Part shown: piece after piece, positions 26,060 to 34,712 of the stretch
Numbering within the stretch: position 1 is the stretch's first letter
Layout of the letters: every line of letters starts with the position of its first letter
Position numbers and translations under genes: made by a program
Notes under the pieces: model-generated
Database searches by the model: none
Seen by the model: the letters and a program-made list of their open reading frames with translations, nothing else
What the model was told of the DNA's origin: nothing
Assembly (NCBI GenBank): GCA_934746015.1
Contig: CAKVEW010000023.1
Location: 1 to 51,043 of the forward strand
Length of the DNA: 51,043 nt
Direction of reading: 5' to 3'
Source of the DNA: an uncultured Clostridium sp.
GTDB lineage: Bacteria; Bacillota; Clostridia; Clostridiales; Clostridiaceae

Positions 26060-27310
26060 ATGGAGGAGAATAAGGAGTATAAAGGCAAACGCAAAAAGCC
26101 CTTGATAATAGTAGGATTAGTTATAGTTTTCATACTATCAAATTTTATGTTTTTTTATATAGGAAATTTATCTGCTTTTAATGGCTTAAGCTTAATAAGT
26201 GTTAGTGAAGATGTAGCAAAAGATGTCAGTGAAATAAAAGATGTTAAAAAGTATGAATTATTATTTCAAGTTAGAGATGCATTATTAACAAAGTATGATG
26301 GTGAATTAGATGATAATGCTCTATTGGAAGCTGCTATTAAGGGAATGACTCAATCAATAAATGATCCCTATACAGTCTTTATGAATGCCAGTGAATATAA
26401 GTCTTTTGTGGAACAAAGCGAAGGCCATTTTGTAGGAATTGGAGCACAATTAGGAATTAAAGATAATAAAATAACAGTTGTGTCACCAATTGAAGGATCA
26501 CCAGCAGAAAAAGCAGGATTAAAAGCTGGAGATGTAATTTTAAAAGTAAATGGCAATGAAATAACAGAACCTAATTTAGATAAAACTATAGCGGTAATAA
26601 GAGGAGAAAAGGGTCAAGAAGTAACCTTAACTGTATCAAGAGAAGGAACTGAATATCTTGATATTACAATAGTGAGAGATGAAATAAAAGTTGTTTCTGT
26701 TAGAGGAGAAATTATAGATGGAAACATTGGATATATACAAATATCTTCCTTTGATGAAGATGTAGCAAAGAACTTTAAGGATAAGATAGTTGAATTAAAG
26801 TCTCAAGGTATGCAGGGAATGATACTAGATTTAAGAGGAAATCCAGGTGGATTCCTTGATGAAGCTGTTAAAGTTGCATCTCAATTTATACCTAAGGGAG
26901 AAGTAGTAACCTATACAATAGATAAGTATGATAAAAAGCAAGAAGCAAAATCAGTAGGCGGAGAAGCTGAAGGAATGCCATTAGTAATATTAATTGATGG
27001 AGGAAGTGCATCAGCATCAGAAGTAGTAACTGGAGCATTAAGAGATTATGAAGCAGGAACTATAGTAGGAACAACAAGTTTTGGTAAAGGTATTGTTCAA
27101 CAATTAATAGAATTTAAAGATGGTAATGGTGGATTAAAAGTAACAACTTCTAAATATTATACTCCTAAGGGAGAAAACATACACAAAATAGGAATTAAGC
27201 CAGATATAGAAGTAGAGATTCCAAAGGATATTTTAGAAAAGGAATATGATAGAAGTATAGATCCTCAATTTAATAAGGGATTAGAAGTTATAAAGGAAAA
27301 GATAAAATAG
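26060..27310 (+). CDS. C-terminal processing peptidase, S41 family (CtpA/CtpB-like)
   Basis: A 416-residue membrane-anchored serine protease: N-terminal helix (about 15-37), PDZ domain (about 105-190; EGHFVGIGAQLGI, GLKAGDVILKVNG), and an S41 catalytic core. The nucleophile is Ser318 in GGSASASE and the general base Lys343 in FGKGIVQ, 25 residues apart as in the family. In Bacillus, CtpB after ftsEX processes SpoIVFA during sporulation; the position here suggests orthology. Confidence 0.93.
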   Translation: MEENKEYKGKRKKPLIIVGLVIVFILSNFMFFYIGNLSAFNGLSLISVSEDVAKDVSEIKDVKKYELLFQVRDALLTKYDGELDDNALLEAAIKGMTQSINDPYTVFMNASEYKSFVEQSEGHFVGIGAQLGIKDNKITVVSPIEGSPAEKAGLKAGDVILKVNGNEITEPNLDKTIAVIRGEKGQEVTLTVSREGTEYLDITIVRDEIKVVSVRGEIIDGNIGYIQISSFDEDVAKNFKDKIVELKSQGMQGMILDLRGNPGGFLDEAVKVASQFIPKGEVVTYTIDKYDKKQEAKSVGGEAEGMPLVILIDGGSASASEVVTGALRDYEAGTIVGTTSFGKGIVQQLIEFKDGNGGLKVTTSKYYTPKGENIHKIGIKPDIEVEIPKDILEKEYDRSIDPQFNKGLEVIKEKIK

Positions 27311-27321
27311 GAGGCTCACAA

Positions 27322-28590
27322 ATGGAGTTAATACTATATACATTAAGAACTGTAGCTTATGCTATTGTTGAGCCTATGCATATATTTATGCTAGTAATTT
27401 TAGGTGTAATGTTTTATTCGAAAAATAAGAGAATATCTATGATGCAAAAAATGACTATTGGGGAGACAATTAACTCCCCTTTAGAACTTACATTATCTCA
27501 AATAGCTTTAGGAATAATTGCTGGAGCTATAGTTAGTGTAATGTTAAGTATAGCGGGAATAATTTTTAATGATAATTCAGGAATAGAAGTCATGTTTATG
27601 ATTTCTATACTGTTACTTTTTATAAAAAAGAGATTTATTTGTTTCTCATACTCTGGAGCAGTATTAGGAGCTGTAAGTATTCTATCTAGTTTTTTAGCAA
27701 GTAATACAAATACTGATTCATACATAAATGTAAATATATTATCACTTATGACCTTTGTTGGTATTATGCATATAGTAGAAGGGATTCTAGTGATATTTGA
27801 TGGAGGCAGAGGAGCCATACCTGTTTTTTCAAATAGAGACGGAAAAATAGTAGGGGGATTTGCATATAATAGATATTGGGCACTGCCAGTAGCAATATTT
27901 ATAGCTATAACAAGTAATATATCAACAGCAGTTACAACAGCAGTTGCAACACCAGATTGGTGGCCAATAATTAATAAGTCACAAGCATTATTGTTGTTAA
28001 GTTCGGCAATTATTTCAGCTATACCATTATATGGAGTTGTATCCTATAATTCTGTTTCTTTTACAAAAGGAAAAAATATAAAACCAGTTTATTCTGGAGT
28101 TGGAATATTAATATATGGAATTATATTAGCATTAGTATCCCAATTGGCTCAAATTGGAATTATTGGACAAATTGTTGTTGTCATATTTGCTCCTTTAGGA
28201 CATGAACTTATGATTAAGATACAAAATAAAATAGAAGAAAGTGGACAATATATTTACTTTACTGATGATAATGGAGTTTCTGTTTTAGAAGTAGCACCAA
28301 CTTCCCCAGCTTATGAATCAGGAATAAGAAGAGGAGATAAGATCTTAGAAGTTAATGGTGAAAAAGCTTTATCAGAAGTTGAAGTTTTTAAAGCTGTAAG
28401 AGAGAATTTTACCGAAATTACATTTAAAGTTAAAAAAATTACCGGGGAAATAGTCGATTTAAGAATATTACCAAGGAATAAAAAGGTAGGAATGCTATTA
28501 GTGCCGAGAATGGTAAAGGCAGATAATGTTATTAGTGTAGATAATGACGATTTTAAGAAGGTATTAGATGAAATGAAGAGAAAGCATTAA
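27322..28590 (+). CDS. Polytopic membrane protein with C-terminal PDZ (MinJ-like)
   Basis: A 422-residue protein with about eight membrane helices (1-310) and a cytosol- or surface-facing PDZ domain (315-390; VLEVAPTSPAYESGIRRGDK). In Bacillus the gene at this place, between ctpB and uvrB, is minJ, which bridges DivIVA and MinD in septum placement and has the same layout. Whether it serves as MinJ here is inferred from synteny and architecture. ATAGGAGG precedes ATG 11 bp after ctpB. Confidence 0.78.
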   Translation: MELILYTLRTVAYAIVEPMHIFMLVILGVMFYSKNKRISMMQKMTIGETINSPLELTLSQIALGIIAGAIVSVMLSIAGIIFNDNSGIEVMFMISILLLFIKKRFICFSYSGAVLGAVSILSSFLASNTNTDSYINVNILSLMTFVGIMHIVEGILVIFDGGRGAIPVFSNRDGKIVGGFAYNRYWALPVAIFIAITSNISTAVTTAVATPDWWPIINKSQALLLLSSAIISAIPLYGVVSYNSVSFTKGKNIKPVYSGVGILIYGIILALVSQLAQIGIIGQIVVVIFAPLGHELMIKIQNKIEESGQYIYFTDDNGVSVLEVAPTSPAYESGIRRGDKILEVNGEKALSEVEVFKAVRENFTEITFKVKKITGEIVDLRILPRNKKVGMLLVPRMVKADNVISVDNDDFKKVLDEMKRKH

Positions 28591-28627
28591 GCTTTCTTTT
28601 TATTTTGTAAGAAAAAACGCACCAAAC

Positions 28628-28660
28628 AAAAAGAGGAAAGGATATTCCATTCCTCTTTTT
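28628..28660. terminator. Bidirectional terminator
   Basis: AAAAAGAGGAA / TTCCTCTTTTT around an 11-nt loop, between the MinJ-like gene and the convergent adhesin gene. Confidence 0.85.
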
Positions 28661-28692
28661 AACAATATAATATTTTTTAGTTAACTTATATA

Positions 28693-30795
28693 CTAGTTTC
28701 CTTTAACTCTGTATTTTAATACTGCTAAGATTATAGCAGCTGAAATTGCAAATAAATCTGAACCAAGATATAAGTTAGTATTCATTTCATCACCTGTTTT
28801 TGGATCTTTTTTAGATGTATCTTTAGTCGTATAAACATTTTTAGATTCGTCTTTAGTAGGTTGGTCTTTAGTAGGTTCATCTTTAGTAGGTTCGTCTTTT
28901 GGTGGTTCTTGGATTTTTTTGTAATAAACATTGATAACACTATCTGCTTCAGTAGAGTCACATGTTAAATTACCTTCAGTTTTTACATAAGTATAACCAT
29001 CAATTTTAATTTTATCAAAATTAGTTACATCATAAGGATCTTTAAATTCAACAGTTGTTACATTAGATTCACTGATTTTTTCATTTGAATCAACATCTAA
29101 ATAGTTAACTGTTACTTTATATTTTAATACTCCATGAGCAGCTTTTAAAGCTTTTACACCTTCCATTTTCCCTGGTTCTTGAAGTTCTACATAACGAGTT
29201 TCTTTATCATCTGCATTCCAACGAGTTCCATTTTCGTTGTTTCCATCCTCATACCAACCATCGATAGCATGTTCAGGATCACAATCTTCTAACATCCAGT
29301 CTTCTCCGACTTTTTCCAATTGGATAATTCCTTTACCTGTATTATAAACATCATCACCAGCAGTAGCTGCGTGGTTGTTATAAAGTTTTACAGCATCAGA
29401 CATTGTGATTGTTCCGATATTATGATGAATACCTCCACCGTAAAGAGAATTAAATCCATTATACATAATTGTAGTTCCAGATCCTAAATAGAAGTCTCCA
29501 TCGCCATGAATTCCAGAAACACCATTATTCAAAATATTTACAGTAGCACCATCTTCAAAATTTAGATTTGCGTACCCATTACCTCTAGAGTAACGAACAG
29601 CGATACCACCACAGTATGGATTATCAATTGGGTCAGTTAAATCACTTCCAGTATTAGTGATATTTAATTCACTACCTTTTTGGACATGAACATTTCCTCC
29701 CCATAAGAAGATTCCAGCACTTTTATTATCAAATAAGTTTAAACTAGATCCTGCATGCATTGTAAGAACATTAGTATCATTGAAACCTGTCATTCCAATA
29801 TCAGTTTCACTGATGTTAGCAATTGCACCAGCTTCTAAATCTAATTCACATTTTACTAAACCTTGGTTAGCAATATCATTAATTTCAAACTTGGAATTAG
29901 ATACTTTGATTTTTACTGAAGTAATTCCGTTAGCGTCATTATTTTGATCATGAACATTTTTAATTGATACTGTTGAACCGTTTGTAACATTCATATTAGC
30001 AAAGTCTTCAGCCATAATTGCTGTATAACCAATTCCTTGCATTTTTAATGTTGAATTATCAACATTAATTGTAGCGTTTGGATTTGTATAAATACCATAC
30101 TTTTCAATTGTACAAGTAGTTCCTTTATAAAGATTCAATACACCTGAACTATTCATAGAAATACTCCATTTAGAATCATTTCCAAATTTAACATTTGTAT
30201 TATAGAATGTTAATTTATTATTAATAATAAGGATTCCATTTTCTGTTTCAGGTTGTTTTGGGACAGTAACTGTATGAGCATTACCTAGTATTGTTACAGG
30301 TTTATTAATTGTATTTACAGTTAATGTTGCATCACTTTGCAATTCAATTTCTTGATTATCAGTTACTTCATTGATTGCTTCATCTAATGTACTGTATGTT
30401 TTATTACCAATTTTAGCAACAATAATAGCATCATTTTCAGCTTGTATTTGAACATCATTATCACCTGCTGTTTTTGTAGCTGTAGTTACTGGCACTTTAG
30501 TACTTTCTTTAGTTATTTCTTCAACTTTAGTAGTTTCTTGCTTTGTTGTTTCTTCTACTGCTTCTTCAGTTGTTTGATTTATTTCTTTAGTTTCTTGATT
30601 TACTTCTTCAGTTGCTTGATTTACTTCTTTAGTTTCTTGATTTACTGCTTCAGTTGTTTGATTTTCTTCTACAGCTTGTTCTTTTTGAGTTGGCTCATAG
30701 GCGTAAGCATAGTTGATGCTTTGGGACATTAACATAACACCTGTCAATACAAAAGCTGTAAAAATGTTGAGTTTTTTCATTTTCATAATTTTCAT
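28693..30795 (-). CDS. Large surface protein: beta-helix adhesin with MucBP-like domain and LPxTG-like anchor
   Basis: A 700-residue exported protein. Residues 1-32 are a signal peptide; 35-105 a Thr/Glu/Gln-rich tandem repeat; 125-500 a repetitive Asn/Gly/Val-rich region like a right-handed beta-helix (NNKLTFYNTNVKF, DGATVNILNNGVSGIHG); 560-625 a MucBP-like domain (VNYLDVDSNEKISES); then EPTKD repeats, a DPKTGD sorting motif, one helix and a basic tail. The anchor motif has Asp where LPxTG has Leu. Arg codons include many CGT, unlike neighbours, so acquisition by transfer is likely. Start ATG 30795 has GGGGAG. Confidence 0.85.
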   Translation of the reverse strand: MKIMKMKKLNIFTAFVLTGVMLMSQSINYAYAYEPTQKEQAVEENQTTEAVNQETKEVNQATEEVNQETKEINQTTEEAVEETTKQETTKVEEITKESTKVPVTTATKTAGDNDVQIQAENDAIIVAKIGNKTYSTLDEAINEVTDNQEIELQSDATLTVNTINKPVTILGNAHTVTVPKQPETENGILIINNKLTFYNTNVKFGNDSKWSISMNSSGVLNLYKGTTCTIEKYGIYTNPNATINVDNSTLKMQGIGYTAIMAEDFANMNVTNGSTVSIKNVHDQNNDANGITSVKIKVSNSKFEINDIANQGLVKCELDLEAGAIANISETDIGMTGFNDTNVLTMHAGSSLNLFDNKSAGIFLWGGNVHVQKGSELNITNTGSDLTDPIDNPYCGGIAVRYSRGNGYANLNFEDGATVNILNNGVSGIHGDGDFYLGSGTTIMYNGFNSLYGGGIHHNIGTITMSDAVKLYNNHAATAGDDVYNTGKGIIQLEKVGEDWMLEDCDPEHAIDGWYEDGNNENGTRWNADDKETRYVELQEPGKMEGVKALKAAHGVLKYKVTVNYLDVDSNEKISESNVTTVEFKDPYDVTNFDKIKIDGYTYVKTEGNLTCDSTEADSVINVYYKKIQEPPKDEPTKDEPTKDQPTKDESKNVYTTKDTSKKDPKTGDEMNTNLYLGSDLFAISAAIILAVLKYRVKGN
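28849..28908 (-). repeat. 15-bp tandem repeat encoding EPTKD units
   Basis: Four tandem 15-bp units (consensus GTCTTTAGTAGGTTC on the plus strand) encode EPTKD/QPTKD, a wall-spanning spacer of the adhesin. Tandem DNA repeats allow length variation. Confidence 0.85.
30564..30665 (-). repeat. 42-bp tandem repeat in the adhesin N-terminus
   Basis: Two full and one partial 42-bp units (30564-30605, 30606-30647, 30648-30665) encode the Thr/Glu-rich NQETKEVNQATEEV-like segment. Units differ by few bases, consistent with recent duplication. Confidence 0.85.
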
Positions 30796-30832
30796 ATTTT
30801 CACGCTCCCCTTTTAATGTAGTCCCTATATAT

Positions 30833-30861
30833 ATGATACACCCCTAAATAGTAATTTTCAA
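30833..30861 (-). promoter_or_regulatory. Promoter of the adhesin gene
   Basis: The minus strand reads TTGAAA (30856-30861), 17 bp, TATCAT (30833-30838), about 38 bp before the start. Confidence 0.7.
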
Positions 30862-31001
30862 ATTCGATGTATGTCCATTTTTCTCATAAACAATATATAC
30901 TTTTAAATTTTAGAGTAAATATTTTTTATAATAATTTTTTGTAATAAGAGATAATTATATGTATAATTTATTTATTAGTAAGAGAAAAATGTAATATATA
31001 G

Positions 31002-31045
31002 AAAGGGGAAAGTTACTTTAGATACTAGAGTAATAGTGAAAATAA
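31002..31045 (+). promoter_or_regulatory. uvrB leader: SD, hairpin, start
   Basis: AAAGGGGAAAG (31002-31012) is the only good SD-like run but lies 33 nt before the ATG. Between them TTACTTTAG (31013-31021) pairs with CTAGAGTAA (31025-31033), eight pairs and one G-U, with loop ATA. Folding would bring the SD to about 12 nt from the ATG. Confidence 0.4.
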
Positions 31046-33019
31046 ATGCCTGATTTTAAACTAGAATCAAAGTTTAAACCAACTGGAGATCAGCCACAAG
31101 CTATAGAGAGTTTAGTTAATTCTATAAATAACGGTGATAGAGCTCAAACATTATTAGGAGTAACTGGTTCAGGAAAAACTTATACTATGGCAAATATAAT
31201 TGAGAGAGTTCAAAGACCTACATTAGTATTAGCTCACAATAAGACATTAGCTGCCCAATTATGCTCAGAGTTTAAGGAGTTTTTCCCTAATAACATAGTA
31301 GAATATTTCGTATCTTATTACGATTACTATCAACCAGAAGCATATGTTCCACAAACTGATACCTTTATTGAGAAAGATGCAGCAATAAATGATGAAATAG
31401 ATAAATTAAGGCACTCTGCAACATCTGCTTTATTAGAGAGAAGAGATGTTATAATAGTTGCTTCAGTTTCATGTATATATGGCTTAGGTAATCCTGAGGA
31501 ATATAAAAAGCTAACTATTTCATTAAGACCTGGAATGATAAAAGATAGAGATGAAATAATGAGAAAACTTATAGAAATTCAATATGAAAGAAATGATATT
31601 GATTTTGCTAGAGGAAGTTTTAGAGTAAGAGGAGATTCTCTAGATATAATTCCTGCGTCATCCTCCAATAAAGGAATAAGAGTTGAATTTTTTGGAGATG
31701 AAATAGAAAGAATAAGAGAGTTTGATGTTTTAACTGGAAATATTTTAGGTGAGAGAAATCACGTTTCTATTTCACCAGCTTCCCACTTTGCTACATCACA
31801 AGAAGTATTAGAAAAGGCTATAAGTCAAATTGAAGATGAACTTGAGGATAGACTTAAGGAACTTAATAGTCAAGAAAAGTTATTAGAAGCTCAAAGGTTA
31901 AGACAAAGAACTAATTTTGATATAGAAATGATTAGAGAAATGGGATATTGTAGTGGAATAGAAAATTACTCAAGAATTTTAGATGGTAGAGCACCAGGGA
32001 CACCTCCTCAAACTTTATTAGATTATTTCCCAGATGATTTTTTAATGTTTATAGATGAAAGTCATGTTACATTACCACAATGTAGAGCAATGTATGCAGG
32101 AGATAGATCTAGAAAGAACACTTTGGTAGATTATGGTTTTAGACTACCTTGTGCTTATGATAATAGGCCATTAAAGTTTGCTGAATTTGAGAAAAAGATA
32201 AATCAAGTAGTATTTGTTAGTGCTACACCAGCACAATATGAACTAGACCATTCAACTAATATAGCTGAACAAGTTATAAGACCCACAGGATTGTTGGATC
32301 CAGTAATAGAAATAAGACCAGTTAAAGGACAAATAGATGATTTGTATGCTGAAATTAAGAAAACAACGGCAAAAGGATTCAGAACTCTTATTACTACATT
32401 AACTAAGAGGATGGCAGAGGATTTAACAAAGTACTTAAAAGACTTAGGGATAAAGACTACTTATATGCATTCAGATATAGAAACTATAGAGAGAATGAAA
32501 ACTATAAGAGAATTAAGACTTGGAGAATATGATGTACTAGTTGGAATTAACTTACTTAGAGAAGGACTTGATATTCCTGAGGTAGCTTTAGTTGCAATTC
32601 TTGATGCTGATAAAGAAGGTTTCTTAAGATCAGAAACATCCTTAGTTCAAACAATAGGAAGAGCAGCTAGAAATTCTGAAAGTAGAGTAATAATGTATGC
32701 AGATACAATTACAAAGTCTATGGATAAAGCTATTAAGGAAACTGAAAGAAGAAGAAAAATTCAAATGCAGTATAATGAGGATAATGGAATTGTTCCACAA
32801 ACTATAATTAAAGAAGTAAGAGACGTAATTGAAGCCACTAAGGTAGCAGAAGAAAAAGTTGATTATAAGTCTGAAAATGTTAAGGAAGTTTCCGAAAAAG
32901 ATAAGAAGAAGTTAATTAAGAAGTATACTGAAGAGATGATGGAAGCAGCTAAGAACCTGCAATTTGAAAGGGCAGCAGAGTTACGTGATATTATTAATGA
33001 TTTAAAAAGCAAAAAATGA
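31046..33019 (+). CDS. uvrB: Excinuclease ABC subunit B
   Basis: A 657-residue damage-verifying helicase of nucleotide excision repair. Walker [11 protein letters not shown] (about 39-48), the beta-hairpin with [29 protein letters not shown] (motif II), motif [11 protein letters not shown], and the C-terminal UVR motif (about 620-655) that binds UvrC. A stop codon lies directly before ATG 31046, so this start is forced even though SD spacing is unusual. I see no LexA-type box upstream. Confidence 0.97.
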   Translation: MPDFKLESKFKPTGDQPQAIESLVNSINNGDRAQTLLGVTGSGKTYTMANIIERVQRPTLVLAHNKTLAAQLCSEFKEFFPNNIVEYFVSYYDYYQPEAYVPQTDTFIEKDAAINDEIDKLRHSATSALLERRDVIIVASVSCIYGLGNPEEYKKLTISLRPGMIKDRDEIMRKLIEIQYERNDIDFARGSFRVRGDSLDIIPASSSNKGIRVEFFGDEIERIREFDVLTGNILGERNHVSISPASHFATSQEVLEKAISQIEDELEDRLKELNSQEKLLEAQRLRQRTNFDIEMIREMGYCSGIENYSRILDGRAPGTPPQTLLDYFPDDFLMFIDESHVTLPQCRAMYAGDRSRKNTLVDYGFRLPCAYDNRPLKFAEFEKKINQVVFVSATPAQYELDHSTNIAEQVIRPTGLLDPVIEIRPVKGQIDDLYAEIKKTTAKGFRTLITTLTKRMAEDLTKYLKDLGIKTTYMHSDIETIERMKTIRELRLGEYDVLVGINLLREGLDIPEVALVAILDADKEGFLRSETSLVQTIGRAARNSESRVIMYADTITKSMDKAIKETERRRKIQMQYNEDNGIVPQTIIKEVRDVIEATKVAEEKVDYKSENVKEVSEKDKKKLIKKYTEEMMEAAKNLQFERAAELRDIINDLKSKK

Positions 33020-33037
33020 TATAATTTATATTAAAAG

Positions 33038-33064
33038 AACTCAAGTATTACTTGGGTTTTTTTA
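33038..33064 (+). terminator. Terminator after uvrB
   Basis: AACTCAAG / CTTGGGTT (one G-U pair) with TATTA loop, then T7. Confidence 0.88.
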
Positions 33065-33258
33065 TTTGTACTTATTAAGGTATTTTTAATTATAATATAG
33101 GTACATATTATAGAAATAAAAAGATAGATGATAAAATTATAAAAGTAGGCTTAATTTATGCTGAGTGGAGATTGGTGTTAAGCATAGAAGAGAGTATAAT
33201 ATTTATTATTTAAATAAATTTGGTCAAAAGTTTTTAAGAAGCCTGAGGTGATTGGTTT

Positions 33259-34155
33259 ATGGAATTATTAGAGAAGTGTCACTTGTGTCCAAGAGATTGT
33301 GGAGCAAATAGATTGGATGGGAAAAGAGGATTTTGTGGAGCTGGAGAAAAAATAAGGGTAGCTAGGGCTGCTCTTCATTATTGGGAAGAACCATGTATAT
33401 CAGGGGATATAGGGTCTGGAACAGTATTCTTCTCATATTGCACATTAAAATGTGTTTTTTGTCAAAATTATGATATAAGTCAATGTGGATGGGGAAAGGA
33501 AATAACCATAGAGAGATTAGCGGAAATATTTATTGAACTTCAAGAAAAAGGGGCATTAAATATTAATTTAGTTACTCCAACTCACTATGTTCCTCAAATA
33601 ATAGAGGCTATAAAAATAGCTAGATGCAATGGATTAAAGCTTCCCATTATTTATAATAGTAGTGGATATGAGAAAGCAGAAACTATAAAGCTATTAAAAG
33701 GATATATAGATGTATATTTACCAGATATGAAGTATTTTGATAGTAAATATTCTAGCAAGTATTCAAAGGCTAAAGACTATTTTAATTATGCTAAAGCTGC
33801 TATTGATGAAATGGTAAATCAAGTAGGAGAAGTTAAATTTGATAAAAATGGGATAGTACAAAAGGGAGTTATAATAAGACATCTTATGCTACCAGGACTA
33901 TTATTTGATTCTAAAAAAATAATAGATCATATTTATAATACCTATGAGAATAAGGTTTATATAAGTATTATGAATCAGTATACGCCATTAGAGCATGTGA
34001 AAGAATATTCAGAAATAAATAAACCTTTAAATCAAAAGCATTACGAAGCTCTTATTGATTACGCTTTAAATATAGGGGTTAAAAATGGATTCATCCAAGA
34101 AGAGGGAACGGATAGTGAAAGTTTTATTCCTTTGTTTAACTTTGAGGGAGTATAG
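33259..34155 (+). CDS. Radical SAM protein, PflA-like (COG1313 type)
   Basis: A 298-residue radical SAM enzyme. Cys61, Cys65 and Cys68 in YCTLKCVFCQNYD bind the 4Fe-4S that cleaves SAM. An extra N-terminal cysteine set (Cys7, Cys10, Cys14, Cys26; CHLCPRDCGANR, GFCGAG) is typical of this group, which resembles pyruvate-formate-lyase activases, but the target is unknown. No glycyl-radical enzyme is nearby. The GAGGTGA SD is adequate. It stands alone between uvrB and the sigma/anti-sigma locus. Confidence 0.86.
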   Translation: MELLEKCHLCPRDCGANRLDGKRGFCGAGEKIRVARAALHYWEEPCISGDIGSGTVFFSYCTLKCVFCQNYDISQCGWGKEITIERLAEIFIELQEKGALNINLVTPTHYVPQIIEAIKIARCNGLKLPIIYNSSGYEKAETIKLLKGYIDVYLPDMKYFDSKYSSKYSKAKDYFNYAKAAIDEMVNQVGEVKFDKNGIVQKGVIIRHLMLPGLLFDSKKIIDHIYNTYENKVYISIMNQYTPLEHVKEYSEINKPLNQKHYEALIDYALNIGVKNGFIQEEGTDSESFIPLFNFEGV

Positions 34156-34303
34156 TGTGCTGACGCACAATTAATAATGAGTAATGCATAATGCATAATT
34201 AAGGATAAAACTCCCTAGGGAGTTTAGGGTGATAGTGCACAATGTAAAATCAATAATGAAGAATGAAAAATTAATGAAAAGCTCCTGATGGAGTTTTTTT
34301 AAT
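34156..34303. repeat. Imperfect double copy of a clostridial intergenic repeat
   Basis: Two imperfect units, about 34156-34225 and 34230-34300, each begin near GTGC..GCACAAT, continue with AATAATGA-AATG-type stretches and AATTAA, and end in a hairpin with CTCC/GGAG (AAACTCCC/GGGAGTTT at 34208-34225, and AAGCTCC/GGAGTTT at 34279-34296 with T-run). It resembles short non-coding repeats scattered in clostridial intergenic regions. The second end can serve as a terminator. Confidence 0.55.
34279..34300 (+). terminator. Terminator at the end of the repeat pair
   Basis: AAGCTCC / GGAGTTT with TGAT loop, then T7. It probably ends the radical SAM transcript. Confidence 0.7.
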
Positions 34304-34332
34304 TAATATATTTTAAATTTATATTTTTTTTG

Positions 34333-34360
34333 TTCAAACAAAATGAGTTTTTTATTCGTC
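34333..34360 (+). promoter_or_regulatory. ECF-sigma-type promoter before the sigma/anti-sigma locus
   Basis: TTCAAAC (34333-34339), 17 nt, CGTC (34357-34360). This fits the usual ECF pattern (TGAAAC-N16/17-CGTC) that sigma factors use to control their own operon. Confidence 0.5.
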
Positions 34361-34406
34361 TATATAGTATACATAGTAAAATAGGCTTTTGATTGGAGGA
34401 AAAATA

Positions 34407-34710
34407 TTGTTTATAAGGGGTAGGGAGAAGGTTTTTGAGGAATATCTTATCAATAATAAGGAGAAACTATATAAGATCTCATATTCAGGATATGGAAAGA
34501 TTGATTAATAAATCAAAAAATAAAGGAGATAGCTTTAATTTATTAATTCAAAATTTAAATGAAGAACTTAGAATAATAATAGTATTGAAATATTTTCACG
34601 GCTATAAAATAAGAGAAATATCAGAGATATTAAGCTTAAGGGAGTCTCAAGTGAAAAATAAAATTCATAAAGCCTTAAATTTACTACGAAAAGAAATTGA
34701 GGAGGAATAG
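34407..34710 (+). pseudogene. ECF sigma factor remnant: N-terminus and region 4 only, out of frame
   Basis: TTG 34407, with GGAGG at 34395-34399, starts a 33-codon frame reading EKVFEEYLINNKEKLYKISYS, the typical first helix of clostridial ECF sigma factors, and then stops at 34506. A different frame (from about 34480 to 34710) encodes DSFNLLIQNLNEELRIIIVL and an HTH with REISEILSLRESQVKNKI, i.e. sigma region 4. The -10-binding region 2, some 80-90 residues, is missing. The likely cause is an internal deletion that also shifted the frame. The region-4 ORF alone (from TTG 34435) has no good SD of its own. Confidence 0.72.
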
Positions 34711-34712
34711 TT

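Noticed and set aside
30442..30732. Plus-strand 96-codon frame opposite the adhesin
   Set aside because: It is the complement of the Thr/Glu-rich repeats, giving a Phe/Ser/Cys-rich low-complexity product with no SD.
30850..30890. LexA box between the adhesin and uvrB
   Set aside because: A CGATGTATGTCC stretch vaguely resembles the motif but lacks GAAC and GTTC halves.
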